Source: Campylobacter sp. RM12651 (GTDB lineage Bacteria > Campylobacterota > Campylobacteria > Campylobacterales > Campylobacteraceae). Taken from it: a stretch of 64,000 bases of DNA. Shown here piece by piece: positions 25,437 through 35,021 of this stretch (its first letter is position 1; each line of letters starts with the position of its first letter). The stretch spans positions 558,001-622,000 of the forward strand of contig NZ_CP059600.1 in the NCBI RefSeq assembly GCF_022369475.1, written 5' to 3'. The position numbers and the translations under genes were made by a program. The notes beneath the pieces were generated by a model. The model ran no database searches. It had not been told where the DNA came from and saw only the letters and a list, made by a program, of their open reading frames with translations.

Positions 25437-26828
25437 ATGTTTAGCATTTTGTTTTCACTAGTAGCAATTGCCATATTAGTTTTTATGCTTGCAAAAAAGA
25501 TAAATGCTCATATGGCGTTGTTGCTTAGTGGTTTGTTTTTATTATTAGTTGCGACTATGCACGATAGTAATGCTATTTTTACTAGCAAAGTCTTAGACGC
25601 TAAAGGGGATTTAAATTTTTGGTTTTTTAATCTTTTTGAAGTTTTTAATAAAAACCTTTCTTCTACACTTAGTGGTCTTGGGCTTACTCTTATGTGTATA
25701 GCAGGTTTTAGTGCGTATATGGAGCATGTTGGGGCTAGTTATGCTTTATTTAAGGTTTTTGAAAAGCCACTTAGTATGGTAAAATCTCCTTATATGCTTT
25801 TAATAGTTTCTTATTTTGTTACACAATTTTTGGTAATTTTTATACCATCTCACGCTGGACTTGGACTTTTACTTATGGTTACTATGTATCCTATTTTGGT
25901 TAGGACTGGTGTTTCAAAATTATCAGCATTAACAGTTATTGGGACTTGTCAATATATTGACCATGGTCCTGGAAGTGGTAATGTTATATTAGCTGCTAAA
26001 ACAGCAGGAGTTGATCCAGCTACTTATTTTGTTCAGTATCAATTACCAACTACTATACCTATCATATTAGCTGTTGCGATTGCTATTTATTTTACATCTA
26101 AATATTTTGATAAAAAAGATAATTTTGTGTTTAATAAAGATGAAATTGAAAAAGAACTTAGTGAAAATGGCGAAAATAAAACAAAATATCCGCCAAAAAT
26201 TTATGCGATATTGCCAATAATTCCACTAATTTTAATATTAGGATTTTCAAAAGTTGTTGGAAGTAGCATAAAAATGAATGTTCCTGTAGCTATGATGATT
26301 TCTACATTTGCAGCAATTATTTTTGAAATGATTAGATATAAAAGCGTAATTGAAACTTTAAATTCTATTATGGTATTTTTTAAAGGTATGGGACATTTAT
26401 TTGTAATAACCGTAAGCCTTATTGTATGCGGTCAAGTATTTGCTGCTGGGCTTTTATCAATAGGTTTTGTGGATACTTTAATTAATTTTGCAAAAGACGC
26501 TGGATTTGGTGTATTAGCAATAATTATATTTGTATCAATTTTACTTTCTTTATCAGCATTTTTGATGGGTTCAGGAAATGCAGCATTTTTTAGTTTTGCA
26601 CCATTAATTCCAAATATTGCAAAATCTTTTAATGTTGAAACAATTATGATGATAGCACCTATTCAAATAATGACAGGATTTGGAAGATGCGTAAGTCCAA
26701 TTGCACCTGCTATTTTAGCAGTAGCAGGAATTGCTAAAGTTAGCCCATTTGCGGTTGTAAAAAGAACAGCAATACCTATGATAGTAGCTGTTATTGTAAA
26801 TATTATTTGCACTTGTATTTATATTTAA
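25437..26828 (+). CDS. dcuC: C4-dicarboxylate transporter, DcuC family
   Basis: A 463-residue protein with about 12 membrane helices. The DcuC-type features include FIPSHAGLGLLLMVTMYP and the second-half repeat FLMGSGNAAFFSFAPLIP. Family members exchange or export succinate and take up fumarate, malate or aspartate under low oxygen. A strong AAAGGAG site precedes the ATG. It is the first gene of a run with a MetC-like lyase, a fumarase-superfamily lyase and an MmgE/PrpD protein, which suggests import of a C4-dicarboxylate conjugate or removal of the fumarate formed. Confidence 0.88.
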   Translation: MFSILFSLVAIAILVFMLAKKINAHMALLLSGLFLLLVATMHDSNAIFTSKVLDAKGDLNFWFFNLFEVFNKNLSSTLSGLGLTLMCIAGFSAYMEHVGASYALFKVFEKPLSMVKSPYMLLIVSYFVTQFLVIFIPSHAGLGLLLMVTMYPILVRTGVSKLSALTVIGTCQYIDHGPGSGNVILAAKTAGVDPATYFVQYQLPTTIPIILAVAIAIYFTSKYFDKKDNFVFNKDEIEKELSENGENKTKYPPKIYAILPIIPLILILGFSKVVGSSIKMNVPVAMMISTFAAIIFEMIRYKSVIETLNSIMVFFKGMGHLFVITVSLIVCGQVFAAGLLSIGFVDTLINFAKDAGFGVLAIIIFVSILLSLSAFLMGSGNAAFFSFAPLIPNIAKSFNVETIMMIAPIQIMTGFGRCVSPIAPAILAVAGIAKVSPFAVVKRTAIPMIVAVIVNIICTCIYI

Positions 26829-26842
26829 AAAAAGGAGAGAAT

Positions 26843-28001
26843 ATGAAAACTAAAACAAAATTAATTCATTTAGGTCGTGGTCAGGATTTACCTGTAAAAG
26901 CAGTAAATCCTAGTGTTATGAGAGCTTCAACTATATTATTTAAAGACCATAAAACTTGGCAAGAATATCGTGAGCTTAGAAAAACGCAAAGAGTTTTAAG
27001 TTATGGTGCAAGGGGAACTGAAACTACTTTTGAACTTGAAAAATTATTATGTGAGCTAGAAGGTGGATTTAGAGCTTCGCTTTATCCAACAGGACTTGCA
27101 GCACTTGCTATGGTTTTATTAAATTATGCAAGTAAGGACGCACATTTTTTAATAACTGATGGAATTTATGGACCTGTTAGAACTATATGTGATTTGTTTT
27201 TAAATAAAGTTGGAGTAGAAGTTGAGTTTTTTAAAAGCAGATGCTAGTGATGTTGAAAGTAAAATAAAGCCAAATACAAAACTTATTTTATGTGAAAGCC
27301 CTGGTTCTATTATGTATGAAATAATTGATGTTCCTAAATTATGCGAAATAGCACATAAACACAATATACCTGTAGCAATTGATAGCACATATTCAAGTGC
27401 ATATTTATCAAATCCTATAAAACTTGGGGTTGATATTTGCGTAATTGCAGCTACAAAATACCTTAGCGGACATTCTGATGTTGTTATGGGTTGTGTGATT
27501 GTTAATGAAAAAGAATACAAAAATTTTAATGAATTACCAGAAGCTTTAGGTTTAACTACAAGTCCTGATGATTGTTATTTAGTTCTTAGGGGTATGAGAA
27601 CTCTTGGAATTAGACTTAAAAATCACGAAGAAAATGCAGATAAGGTTGTTGAGTTTTTACAAACAAGAAAAGAAATTAAAAATATTTTTTATCCAAAATT
27701 ACCAACCCATCCAAACAATGAAATATTTAAAAGAGATTTCATAGGAACTAATGGTATGGTAACTATAGAATTTAATTCAGGAATTAGCAAAGAACAAGCT
27801 ATTAAATTCGTAGATGATTTGGAATATTTTTCAATAGGTGCTAGTTGGGGTGGATATGAAAGTCTTGCAACGGTTACTATGCCACCAAGAACTGCTACTA
27901 AAGTTGATAGTAATAGGGTTTTTGTGAGATTTCATATAGGTTTAGAAGACGCTAGTGATTTAATAGCTGATTTAGAACAAGCATTTAACAAAATTAAATA
28001 A
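26843..28001 (+). pseudogene. Cystathionine beta-lyase (MetC)-like PLP enzyme, frameshifted
   Basis: Two overlapping frames together make one Cys/Met-metabolism PLP enzyme. The first (from ATG 26843, good site AAAGGAG) ends shortly after KVGVEVEFFK. The second continues ADASDVESKI, and contains the PLP lysine in AATKYLSGHSD and the end SWGGYESL typical of MetC. The break lies in a T6A4 run at about 27228-27237, and removing one A restores the frame. A ribosome would need a +1 shift, so the ordinary -1 slippery mechanism does not explain it. It may be a pseudogene, a reversible slippage site or a sequencing error. If intact it would release pyruvate, ammonia and a thiol. Confidence 0.8.
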
Positions 28002-28012
28002 AAGGAGAAATT

Positions 28013-29383
28013 ATGACAGGTATTAGTGTATTTGATATGAGATTATTAGGTGATTCTTGGAGCACAAAAGCTATGCGTGATATTTTTTGTGAAGAAAATA
28101 GAATTCAAAAATGGCTTGATGTTGAAGCTGCACTTGCAAAAGCTCAAGCAAAGCTTGGCATTATCCCAGAAGCTGCAGCTACAGAAATAGCTAAAAAATC
28201 ATTTTATAAATATATGGATATGGATTTTATATTTAATGAATATAAAAAGACAAAACATCCATTAGTTCCAACCGTTAGGGGCTTAGAAAAAGCTTGCGAG
28301 AATGGATATGGAGAATTTGTTCATTTTGGGGTAACTACTCAAGATATTATGGATACTGGGTTTGTTTTACAATTTAAAGAAGCTTTAAAGCTTATAAAAG
28401 ATGATTTAAAAATCATAGCAAAATCTTTAAAAAGACTAGCAGTAGAGCATAAAAATACAGCTATGATGGGAAGAACTTTAGCGCTTCAAGCTCTTCCTAT
28501 TACTTTTGGACATAAAGTTGCTATTTGGCTTGATGAGCTTAATAGACATTATGAAAGAATACTTGAATGCGAAGAAAGACTTTATGTAGGTCTTATAGTT
28601 GGTGCGGTTGGCACTAAAGCTAGTTTAAGTGATAAACATAATGAAGTTGAAAAACTAACAATAAAGAGTTTAGGATTAAAAGTTCCTTATATTTCTTGGC
28701 AACCAGCAAGAGATAGATTTATTGAGCTTGGATATGTATTAGCTAATATAAATGCTACATTTAATAAAATAGCTCATCAGATTTTGATTTTATCTCATAA
28801 TGAAGTAAATGAAGTGGCTGAACCATTTGGCAAAGGTCAAGTAGGAAGCTCTACAATGCCACATAAAAGAAATCCAGCAATAAGCGAAAATGCTGTAACG
28901 GTTAGCAATACTTTAAAAGCAAATATTGCAATTTTAAGCGATATTGAAAGACACGAGCATGAAAGAGATGGTCAGGTTTGGAAAATGGAATGGAAATTAC
29001 TTCCTGAAATCTTTTTAATGCTTTCTTGTGTTCTTGATAATATGAAAACAGCTTTAGGCGGATTAGAAGTTAAAAAAGATTCAATGTTAAACAACCTTAA
29101 TACTTTAAAAGGTTTTGTTTTAGCCGAAAGGGTTATGTTTGCATTAAGTGAGCATTTTGGAAAACAACACGCTCATGAGATTGTATATGAAAATGCTATG
29201 ATTGGAATTGAAAATAATAAAACATTCAAAGAAGTTTTATTAGCAGATAGTAGAGTAAGAGAAGTTTTAGATGAAAAATCAATAGATGCTTTACTTGATG
29301 CTACTACTTATGTTGGATATGCACCAAAATTAGTTGATGAGTTTTTAGAAAAAATTAAAAACGCAGAGATTTTAAAGGATTAA
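28013..29383 (+). CDS. Fumarase/aspartase-superfamily lyase (PurB/PcaB-like)
   Basis: A 456-residue lyase with the superfamily signature GSSTMPHKRNP (about residue 283), the catalytic-loop region HFGVTTQDIMDTG near 100 and AMMGRTLALQALP. These enzymes split fumarate from N-substituted aspartates (adenylosuccinate, argininosuccinate, iminodisuccinate, EDDS). PcaB-type cycloisomerases also look like this. It lacks the usual purine-operon context, so it is unlikely to be the housekeeping purB. Neighbouring dcuC and an MmgE/PrpD gene (2 nt after the stop) suggest an N-(1,2-dicarboxyethyl) amino compound as substrate. Confidence 0.82.
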   Translation: MTGISVFDMRLLGDSWSTKAMRDIFCEENRIQKWLDVEAALAKAQAKLGIIPEAAATEIAKKSFYKYMDMDFIFNEYKKTKHPLVPTVRGLEKACENGYGEFVHFGVTTQDIMDTGFVLQFKEALKLIKDDLKIIAKSLKRLAVEHKNTAMMGRTLALQALPITFGHKVAIWLDELNRHYERILECEERLYVGLIVGAVGTKASLSDKHNEVEKLTIKSLGLKVPYISWQPARDRFIELGYVLANINATFNKIAHQILILSHNEVNEVAEPFGKGQVGSSTMPHKRNPAISENAVTVSNTLKANIAILSDIERHEHERDGQVWKMEWKLLPEIFLMLSCVLDNMKTALGGLEVKKDSMLNNLNTLKGFVLAERVMFALSEHFGKQHAHEIVYENAMIGIENNKTFKEVLLADSRVREVLDEKSIDALLDATTYVGYAPKLVDEFLEKIKNAEILKD

Positions 29384-29385
29384 TT

Positions 29386-30708
29386 ATGCTTTATAGTGAA
29401 AAATTAGCTGAATTTGTAGTAAATAAAAGTTATGAAGATATACCAGCTGATGTAAAAACTAGAGCAAAAGAATTGATGTTAGATACCATTGGAGTTGCTC
29501 TTGCGGGTAGCAAAAATGATGCTATTTTAAAAACCATTAAGGCATTTAAAGAAGAGAATGCTAATACAAGCATTTGGGGTAGTGAATTTAAGGCTACCCC
29601 ACTTAATGCTGCTATGATAAATGCTATGAGTTCTCATATACTTGATTTTGATGATACTCTAACAGAAGCTATACTTCACGCAAGTGCTATTTTAACCCCG
29701 CTTTGTCTTAGTTATGGATTTTCTAAAACAAACGATGGTAAAAAAATATTAAAAGCTTTTATTATGGGTTGGGAAGTTGCAGGAAGAATTGGGGTTGCTA
29801 GTAATGGGACATTTCATAAAAATGGTTTTCATACAAGTGCTATAGCTGGAGTTTTTGGAGCAAGTGCTGCAGCTTGCGTTATAAATGATTTAAATGTTTC
29901 GCAAACAATCAATGCTTTAGGTTTTGCTGCTAGTTTTGCAGGTGGGATAAATGAGTTTTTAAGTAATGGAAGCAATTCTAAAATACTTCATATAGCAAGT
30001 GCGGTTTTAAATGGAATTAGAGCTTGTGAATATGCAAAAGCTGGTCTTTTTGCTCCTGTTAGTATTTTTGAAGGTCGTGATAATATCTTTAGAGCATTTG
30101 GTATAGAAGATGAATGCGATAAGACAAGGCTTGATAAAAATTTAGGAAAAGATTATATGGTAAAAGAAGTATCAATTAAGCCATATCCAAGTTGTCATTT
30201 CGCACACGGGCTTGTTGATTGTGCTAAAGAACTTAGAAATGATGGTTTAAAGCCTGATGATATAAAGGAGATTTTATGCTATGTAGATAGCGTTCCTATT
30301 TCTTTTATATGCGACCCTATAGATAAAAAACACAATCCAAAAACAGATTATGAAGCAAAATTTTCATTTGCGTATTTAATAAGTTATATGTTTATAGATG
30401 GCAAAGTGAATTTAAATTCTTATAATGAATTAAATCGTGAAGAGATTGTTAATTTTGCTAAAAAAATTAAATATGAAAAATATATTTCAGGTGGATTTCC
30501 AAAGTATTTTTGTGGCAAATTTAAAGCAACGCTTAATAATGGAAGCACTATTATTAAAGAAGTGAAAATTAATAAAGGTAATCCAGATAATGCTTTAAGT
30601 TTAGATGAATTACTTGAGAAATTTAATGCAAATGTAAATGACAAAAATCTTTCAGAAAAAATTAAAAAACAAGTCTTAGATTTAGAAAACATAAAAAGTT
30701 TTGAATAA
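29386..30708 (+). CDS. MmgE/PrpD family protein
   Basis: A 440-residue protein of the MmgE/PrpD family (2-methylcitrate dehydratase, cis-aconitate decarboxylase, iminodisuccinate epimerase). The conserved SHILDFDDTL, LHASAILTPL and KPYPSCHFAHGLVD are present. The start is 2 nt after the lyase stop, so the two are translated together. No 2-methylcitrate genes are near. The known pairing of a PrpD-type epimerase with a C-N lyase in iminodisuccinate breakdown makes an epimerase acting before the lyase a sensible guess. Confidence 0.82.
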   Translation: MLYSEKLAEFVVNKSYEDIPADVKTRAKELMLDTIGVALAGSKNDAILKTIKAFKEENANTSIWGSEFKATPLNAAMINAMSSHILDFDDTLTEAILHASAILTPLCLSYGFSKTNDGKKILKAFIMGWEVAGRIGVASNGTFHKNGFHTSAIAGVFGASAAACVINDLNVSQTINALGFAASFAGGINEFLSNGSNSKILHIASAVLNGIRACEYAKAGLFAPVSIFEGRDNIFRAFGIEDECDKTRLDKNLGKDYMVKEVSIKPYPSCHFAHGLVDCAKELRNDGLKPDDIKEILCYVDSVPISFICDPIDKKHNPKTDYEAKFSFAYLISYMFIDGKVNLNSYNELNREEIVNFAKKIKYEKYISGGFPKYFCGKFKATLNNGSTIIKEVKINKGNPDNALSLDELLEKFNANVNDKNLSEKIKKQVLDLENIKSFE

Positions 30709-30762
30709 ATTAAAATTTATCGTTTTTAGATTATAATAATTTAAAAACGATAAAGGTTAAAT

Positions 30763-32109
30763 ATGTTTGTTAATAGAGAAAAACATTTAAAAACTTTAAA
30801 CGATGAATTTAATAAAATCGGTTTTACTTTCACTATTCTTTATGGTAGGCGTAGGGTTGGAAAAACTAGACTTATTAAAGAATATATAAAAGATAAAAAA
30901 GCTTTTTATTTTTTATCAAGCCTTGAAAATATTAACATTACAATTAATAGAATGAAAGATGAATTAGCTAATTTTTATAATGATGATTTATTAAAACAAA
31001 TTCAAATAAATGATATTAAAACTTTATTTTTATATGTAGCAAATAAAATAGATGAAAAAATAGTAATAGTAATTGATGAGTTTCAATATCTTGCAAAGCT
31101 TGATAATTCTATTCCATCGCAATTTCAGTATATTTGTGATGAGATATTTAAGAATAAAAATATTCATTTGATTTTATGTGGCTCAATTATTTCTATGATG
31201 TATGAATATACATTATCATACAATTCTCCTTTATATGGTAGAAGAACTAGTGCTATTAAGCTTGAAGCACTTGAGTTTAAGTATTTAAAAGATTTTTTTC
31301 CTAATAAAACTAAAAATGAGCTTATAGAAATATATAGTGTGTTTTATAGTATCCCAAAATATCTTGAGCTTATAAATGATAAAGGGGATATTTATGAAAA
31401 TATTAAAGCAAATATTTTAAATCCAAATTCATATTTATATAATGAAGCTAGTTTCGTATTGCAAAATGAAATCAATGAACCTATAACTTATTTTTCAATT
31501 TTAAAAATTATTGCTAGTGGAGAACATAAGATTGGAAATATTGCTAGTAAATTAGGTAAAAGTCCAAATAATATAACATCTTTTATAGATAAATTAATTG
31601 AGCTTGATATTATTTATAAAATTATTCCTATAACCGAACAAAATCCAGAAAAATCAAAAAAAAGTTTATATTTTATAAAAGATAATTTTTTAAGATTTTA
31701 TTTTGCATATATATTTCCTTATAAATCTCAACTTGAACTTGATAATACAGATTATGTAATTAATATAATTAAGACAAGTTTTATGGAATTTATAAGTAGG
31801 GTGTATGAAGATTTAGCGATTAATTATCTTTTAAACGCACATAAAGACCTTTTAAAATGTGGTAGATGGTGGGATAAAAATACAGAAATTGATGCGGTTG
31901 GGGTCGCTAAAGATTATTTAATAGTTGCTGAATGTAAATATAAAAATAAAGCAGTAGGAACTAATGTTTTAGAAGATTTAAAAGCAAAAGCTACTAAAAT
32001 AGATAGTAATTTACCTATTAAAAAATATATTTTATTTAGCAAAAGCGGTTTTACAAATGATTTAAAAGCACTTGCTAGTGATGAAATACAATTAATTGAA
32101 TTATTATAA
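30763..32109 (+). CDS. AAA+ ATPase with DUF234/PD-(D/E)XK-like C-terminal domain
   Basis: A 448-residue protein of the archaeal-ATPase type. Walker A is YGRRRVGKTRL (residues 27-37), Walker B VIVIDEF (Asp105-Glu106) and sensor region LILCGSIIS. It then has a winged-helix part (IGNIASKLGKSPNNITSFI) and a C-terminal stretch TEIDAVGVAKDYLIVAECKY with the acidic and E-x-K residues of a restriction-like nuclease fold. Function is unknown. Such proteins are often strain-variable and may act in DNA-linked stress or defence. It sits alone between the metabolic operons with its own start and terminator. Confidence 0.82.
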   Translation: MFVNREKHLKTLNDEFNKIGFTFTILYGRRRVGKTRLIKEYIKDKKAFYFLSSLENINITINRMKDELANFYNDDLLKQIQINDIKTLFLYVANKIDEKIVIVIDEFQYLAKLDNSIPSQFQYICDEIFKNKNIHLILCGSIISMMYEYTLSYNSPLYGRRTSAIKLEALEFKYLKDFFPNKTKNELIEIYSVFYSIPKYLELINDKGDIYENIKANILNPNSYLYNEASFVLQNEINEPITYFSILKIIASGEHKIGNIASKLGKSPNNITSFIDKLIELDIIYKIIPITEQNPEKSKKSLYFIKDNFLRFYFAYIFPYKSQLELDNTDYVINIIKTSFMEFISRVYEDLAINYLLNAHKDLLKCGRWWDKNTEIDAVGVAKDYLIVAECKYKNKAVGTNVLEDLKAKATKIDSNLPIKKYILFSKSGFTNDLKALASDEIQLIELL

Positions 32110-32138
32110 ATTTCGTATGTTTAAGGCATACGAAATTT
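32108..32138. terminator. Bidirectional terminator
   Basis: Perfect 12-bp inverted repeat AAATTTCGTATG / CATACGAAATTT (32108-32119 and 32127-32138) between converging genes. Confidence 0.8.
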
Positions 32139-32141
32139 AGT

Positions 32142-32939
32142 TTATAGGCTATATAAATTAGGCTTTCTTTGAGATATACAAGGCAAGGCTTTTCTAACTT
32201 CATCAATTTTATTAAAATCAATTTCAAATATTTGAATACCTTCATCAACGCCAAGTTTTATTTCTTCAAGTCCAAGTGGATTTATTAGGCACGAGCGACC
32301 TGTGTAGATATTACCTGTTTGATTACTAGCACATAAATATATTGTGTTTTCTAAAGCTCTTGTTTTAGTAAGTAGCATAAAATGTTCATCTTTATATTTG
32401 CCATCTACCCAAGCAGTAGGAACTAATACAAGCCTTGCACCATCAAGTGCTAAAGTTCTAGCAATTTCAGGGAAACGAAGCTCATAACACACCATTATCC
32501 CCATTTTACCCCATTTTGTATCAAAGGCTTTTATTTTTTCATTACTAGCATTTATATCTTTACTTTCATCATAGCTAAAAGCATCGTAAAGGTGAGTTTT
32601 TGAATATTTATGGATTATTTTGCCACAATCAGCAAAAATTACACTATTTTTAGTTTTTTCATTATCTTTTTCATAAAAACCAAAAACAACTGCGATATTT
32701 AACTCTTTACTTTTATTAATAATGCTTGTTGCAAATTCTTCATCAATATTTTGAGCAATGGTATTAAAATTAATCCCTTCATTACTAGGCACAAAAGCCT
32801 GTGAAGTTTCTGGAAACACCACAAGCTCAGTACCAAAAGACTTTGCCTTTTGCATAAAATCAATAATTTTTTCAAGGTTAATTTTATAATTTCTATCAGT
32901 TTTTATTTGAGCTAAAGCAATTTTTAATTTATTCATCAT
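32142..32939 (-). CDS. Carbon-nitrogen hydrolase (nitrilase superfamily)
   Basis: A 265-residue amidase-type enzyme with the complete Glu-Lys-Cys triad: FPET, HKYSKTHLYD and VCYELRFPE. The length and the KTHLYD motif resemble omega-amidases and short-chain amidases more than true nitrilases. The last gene of a minus-strand operon with an MFS carrier and an RraA-like protein, overlapping the latter by 4 nt. It probably frees ammonia from an amide imported by the carrier. The substrate is unknown. Confidence 0.85.
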   Translation of the reverse strand: MMNKLKIALAQIKTDRNYKINLEKIIDFMQKAKSFGTELVVFPETSQAFVPSNEGINFNTIAQNIDEEFATSIINKSKELNIAVVFGFYEKDNEKTKNSVIFADCGKIIHKYSKTHLYDAFSYDESKDINASNEKIKAFDTKWGKMGIMVCYELRFPEIARTLALDGARLVLVPTAWVDGKYKDEHFMLLTKTRALENTIYLCASNQTGNIYTGRSCLINPLGLEEIKLGVDEGIQIFEIDFNKIDEVRKALPCISQRKPNLYSL

Positions 32940-33595
32940 AAACCCTCAAAATATTTATTTGCACCTAAAATTTCGCTAAGTGGAATGCCTTTATCTATTT
33001 TTGCTTTTGTTTCAATTTCTCCGATTTGAACATTTATTGCTCTTTTGCCAAGTTCTTCAACATTATCAATATCTGGATTTAAAACCAGTATTCCATCATC
33101 ATCAGCTACTATCAAATCTCCTGGATTTATAACAACATTATCAATAGCAATAGGAACATTAATTGAGCCTTCAATTCCTTTAATTCTAGTTGTTAAAGCA
33201 CTAACATTTCTATACCAAACATTAACGCCAAGATTTTTAATAGCATTCAAATCAGTTACACAACCATCAATGATTACTCCACCAACTTTTTTGTGTTTTG
33301 CCATATAGCAAACTAATTCTCCAAAAGGTGCTCTTTCATAATCTTTATTGGTATCAATTACTACAATATCACCTTCATTTACAATATCAAATACTTTATG
33401 AACAGCAGTAGAATCAAGGTGTGGTATTCTAACGGTTATAGCAGTTCCTACTAATTTTTTTCCACTATGAAGTGGCTTTAAATTTCTAATAAAACCACAA
33501 TCTTGCATATGTCCTATAGTTGAAGGGCAAACCTCTTTATAAAGATTAAGAATTTCATCTGAAACTTTACTAACTCTTTTGTTTAAAATAAACAT
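32936..33595 (-). CDS. RraA/HMG-aldolase-like protein
   Basis: A 219-residue member of the RraA-like superfamily, which contains class II 4-hydroxy-4-methyl-2-oxoglutarate aldolases, oxaloacetate decarboxylases and the RNase E inhibitor RraA. Matching blocks are FGELVCYMA and GGVIIDGCVTDLNAIK. In active aldolases the latter usually reads DGxxRD; here Thr114 replaces the Arg. Activity is therefore doubtful or altered. Downstream of an MFS carrier and overlapping an amidase gene, it is part of a catabolic operon rather than RNA metabolism. Confidence 0.8.
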   Translation of the reverse strand: MFILNKRVSKVSDEILNLYKEVCPSTIGHMQDCGFIRNLKPLHSGKKLVGTAITVRIPHLDSTAVHKVFDIVNEGDIVVIDTNKDYERAPFGELVCYMAKHKKVGGVIIDGCVTDLNAIKNLGVNVWYRNVSALTTRIKGIEGSINVPIAIDNVVINPGDLIVADDDGILVLNPDIDNVEELGKRAINVQIGEIETKAKIDKGIPLSEILGANKYFEGL

Positions 33596-33615
33596 TTTTT
33601 CTCCTTTTATTAAAA

Positions 33616-34854
33616 TTAATTACTTTCTAAAGCATTGTCAGGTTTGACAAATAAATAAGCTATCATAGCAAGTGTTACAGGAATTATATTAAATAATATA
33701 GCTATATTCCATCCATATTTTTGTGCCATCCAGCCAACTAAAATAGGCGAGAACGCTGAACCTACATTTCCCCATAAATTCATCCAAGAGCTAACCGCTG
33801 CTGCTTGACTTCTACCTTTATCAGCTGCAACAGCCCAAGATACAACAACAGGAAGTCCTAAAAACCCAAAACCAAGACTTAAAAATAAAATACTAAGCAT
33901 TGTATTTTCAACATATACAACTAAAAATAAGCATATATCAAATATTAAAAATCCAGCAACTGCTAAATAAGTTCTAGCTTTTTTAAAACTATTTGTAATT
34001 TTTAAAATCTTATCGCTTAATCCACCACCAAGTGCAACAAATATACAAATAGCAAGCCAAGGAGCTCCAGCGTAAAATCCCATAGCTTTTAAATCAAGTC
34101 CTTTAGCTTCTAGTAAGAATGTAGGAAGCCAAGTCATAAACATACCTGTTATATAAACACAAAAAAAGTATGCAATTCCAAGTGCATAAAATTCTTTATT
34201 TTTTAAGAATGCTTTCCAAGGAGTTTTTTTAATACCATCTACAAATCTTTCACTTTGAATATATAAAAGTTCGTCTTTACTAATAAATTTATTATCTTCA
34301 GGTCTTGATGAACTTATAAAATAATAAATCAAGGCGATTAAAATTCCAATCGCACCAAATACATAAAATACACTATGCCAACCATAATTATTGACAAGCC
34401 AAACAGATATAAATGGAGCAATTACTGGCCCAAAGTATGAACCTGCTAGTAAAAATGAAGCTGCTCTTGCTTTTTCTTTTTTACCAAACCAGTTATTATT
34501 AAATGCTGCATTGCTAGGATATATAGGAGCTTCTCCTAAACCAAATAAAAATCTAACTACTAAAAGTAGCATAAATGTTCCTGCAAGTGGCGTTAAAATA
34601 GTAAAAATTGACCATAAAATTAATGCAAAAATAGTCATAAATTTATTGCCAAATTTTTGAATTAAAATACCACTTGGAATTTGAGCTGCGGCATAAGCTA
34701 TAAAAAATGCAGAATTTAATAAGCCAAATTGAGTTTTATCTATATTAAATTCTTGCATCATAAAACTAGCAACGACAGAAATATTTGCCCTATCCATATA
34801 AGCGATTAAGCCTATTAGGAAAAATACAAAGGCTATAAGCCACCTAAATCTCAT
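33616..34854 (-). CDS. MFS transporter, anion:cation symporter (ACS) type
   Basis: A 412-residue, 12-helix carrier. The N-terminus GLIAYMDRANISVVASFMM and GLGEAPIYPSNAAFNNNWF are typical of the ACS family (hexuronate, glucarate, phthalate and similar carboxylates). First gene of the minus-strand operon with the RraA-like and amidase genes. It is divergent from dsdX and shares its intergenic region of 232 bp. It probably takes up an organic anion or amide-containing acid. Confidence 0.88.
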   Translation of the reverse strand: MRFRWLIAFVFFLIGLIAYMDRANISVVASFMMQEFNIDKTQFGLLNSAFFIAYAAAQIPSGILIQKFGNKFMTIFALILWSIFTILTPLAGTFMLLLVVRFLFGLGEAPIYPSNAAFNNNWFGKKEKARAASFLLAGSYFGPVIAPFISVWLVNNYGWHSVFYVFGAIGILIALIYYFISSSRPEDNKFISKDELLYIQSERFVDGIKKTPWKAFLKNKEFYALGIAYFFCVYITGMFMTWLPTFLLEAKGLDLKAMGFYAGAPWLAICIFVALGGGLSDKILKITNSFKKARTYLAVAGFLIFDICLFLVVYVENTMLSILFLSLGFGFLGLPVVVSWAVAADKGRSQAAAVSSWMNLWGNVGSAFSPILVGWMAQKYGWNIAILFNIIPVTLAMIAYLFVKPDNALESN

Positions 34855-35021
34855 AATTTCTCCTTTTTTTAAAATTAACTTATTTTCATTATATAAAAAT
34901 AATAAAATTTTATTATTATTTTTTCTAAAATTAATAAAAATTTGTTACTTTTTGTAATATTTTATGAAAAAGTAAGAAAAATTAAGAAAATTTATTAAAA
35001 AAAATCAAAAAAATTATTATT

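Noticed and set aside
27228-27237. Programmed -1 frameshift at TTTTTTAAAA in the MetC-like gene
   Set aside because: The second half is in the +1 (or -2) frame relative to the first, so -1 slippage would not join them.
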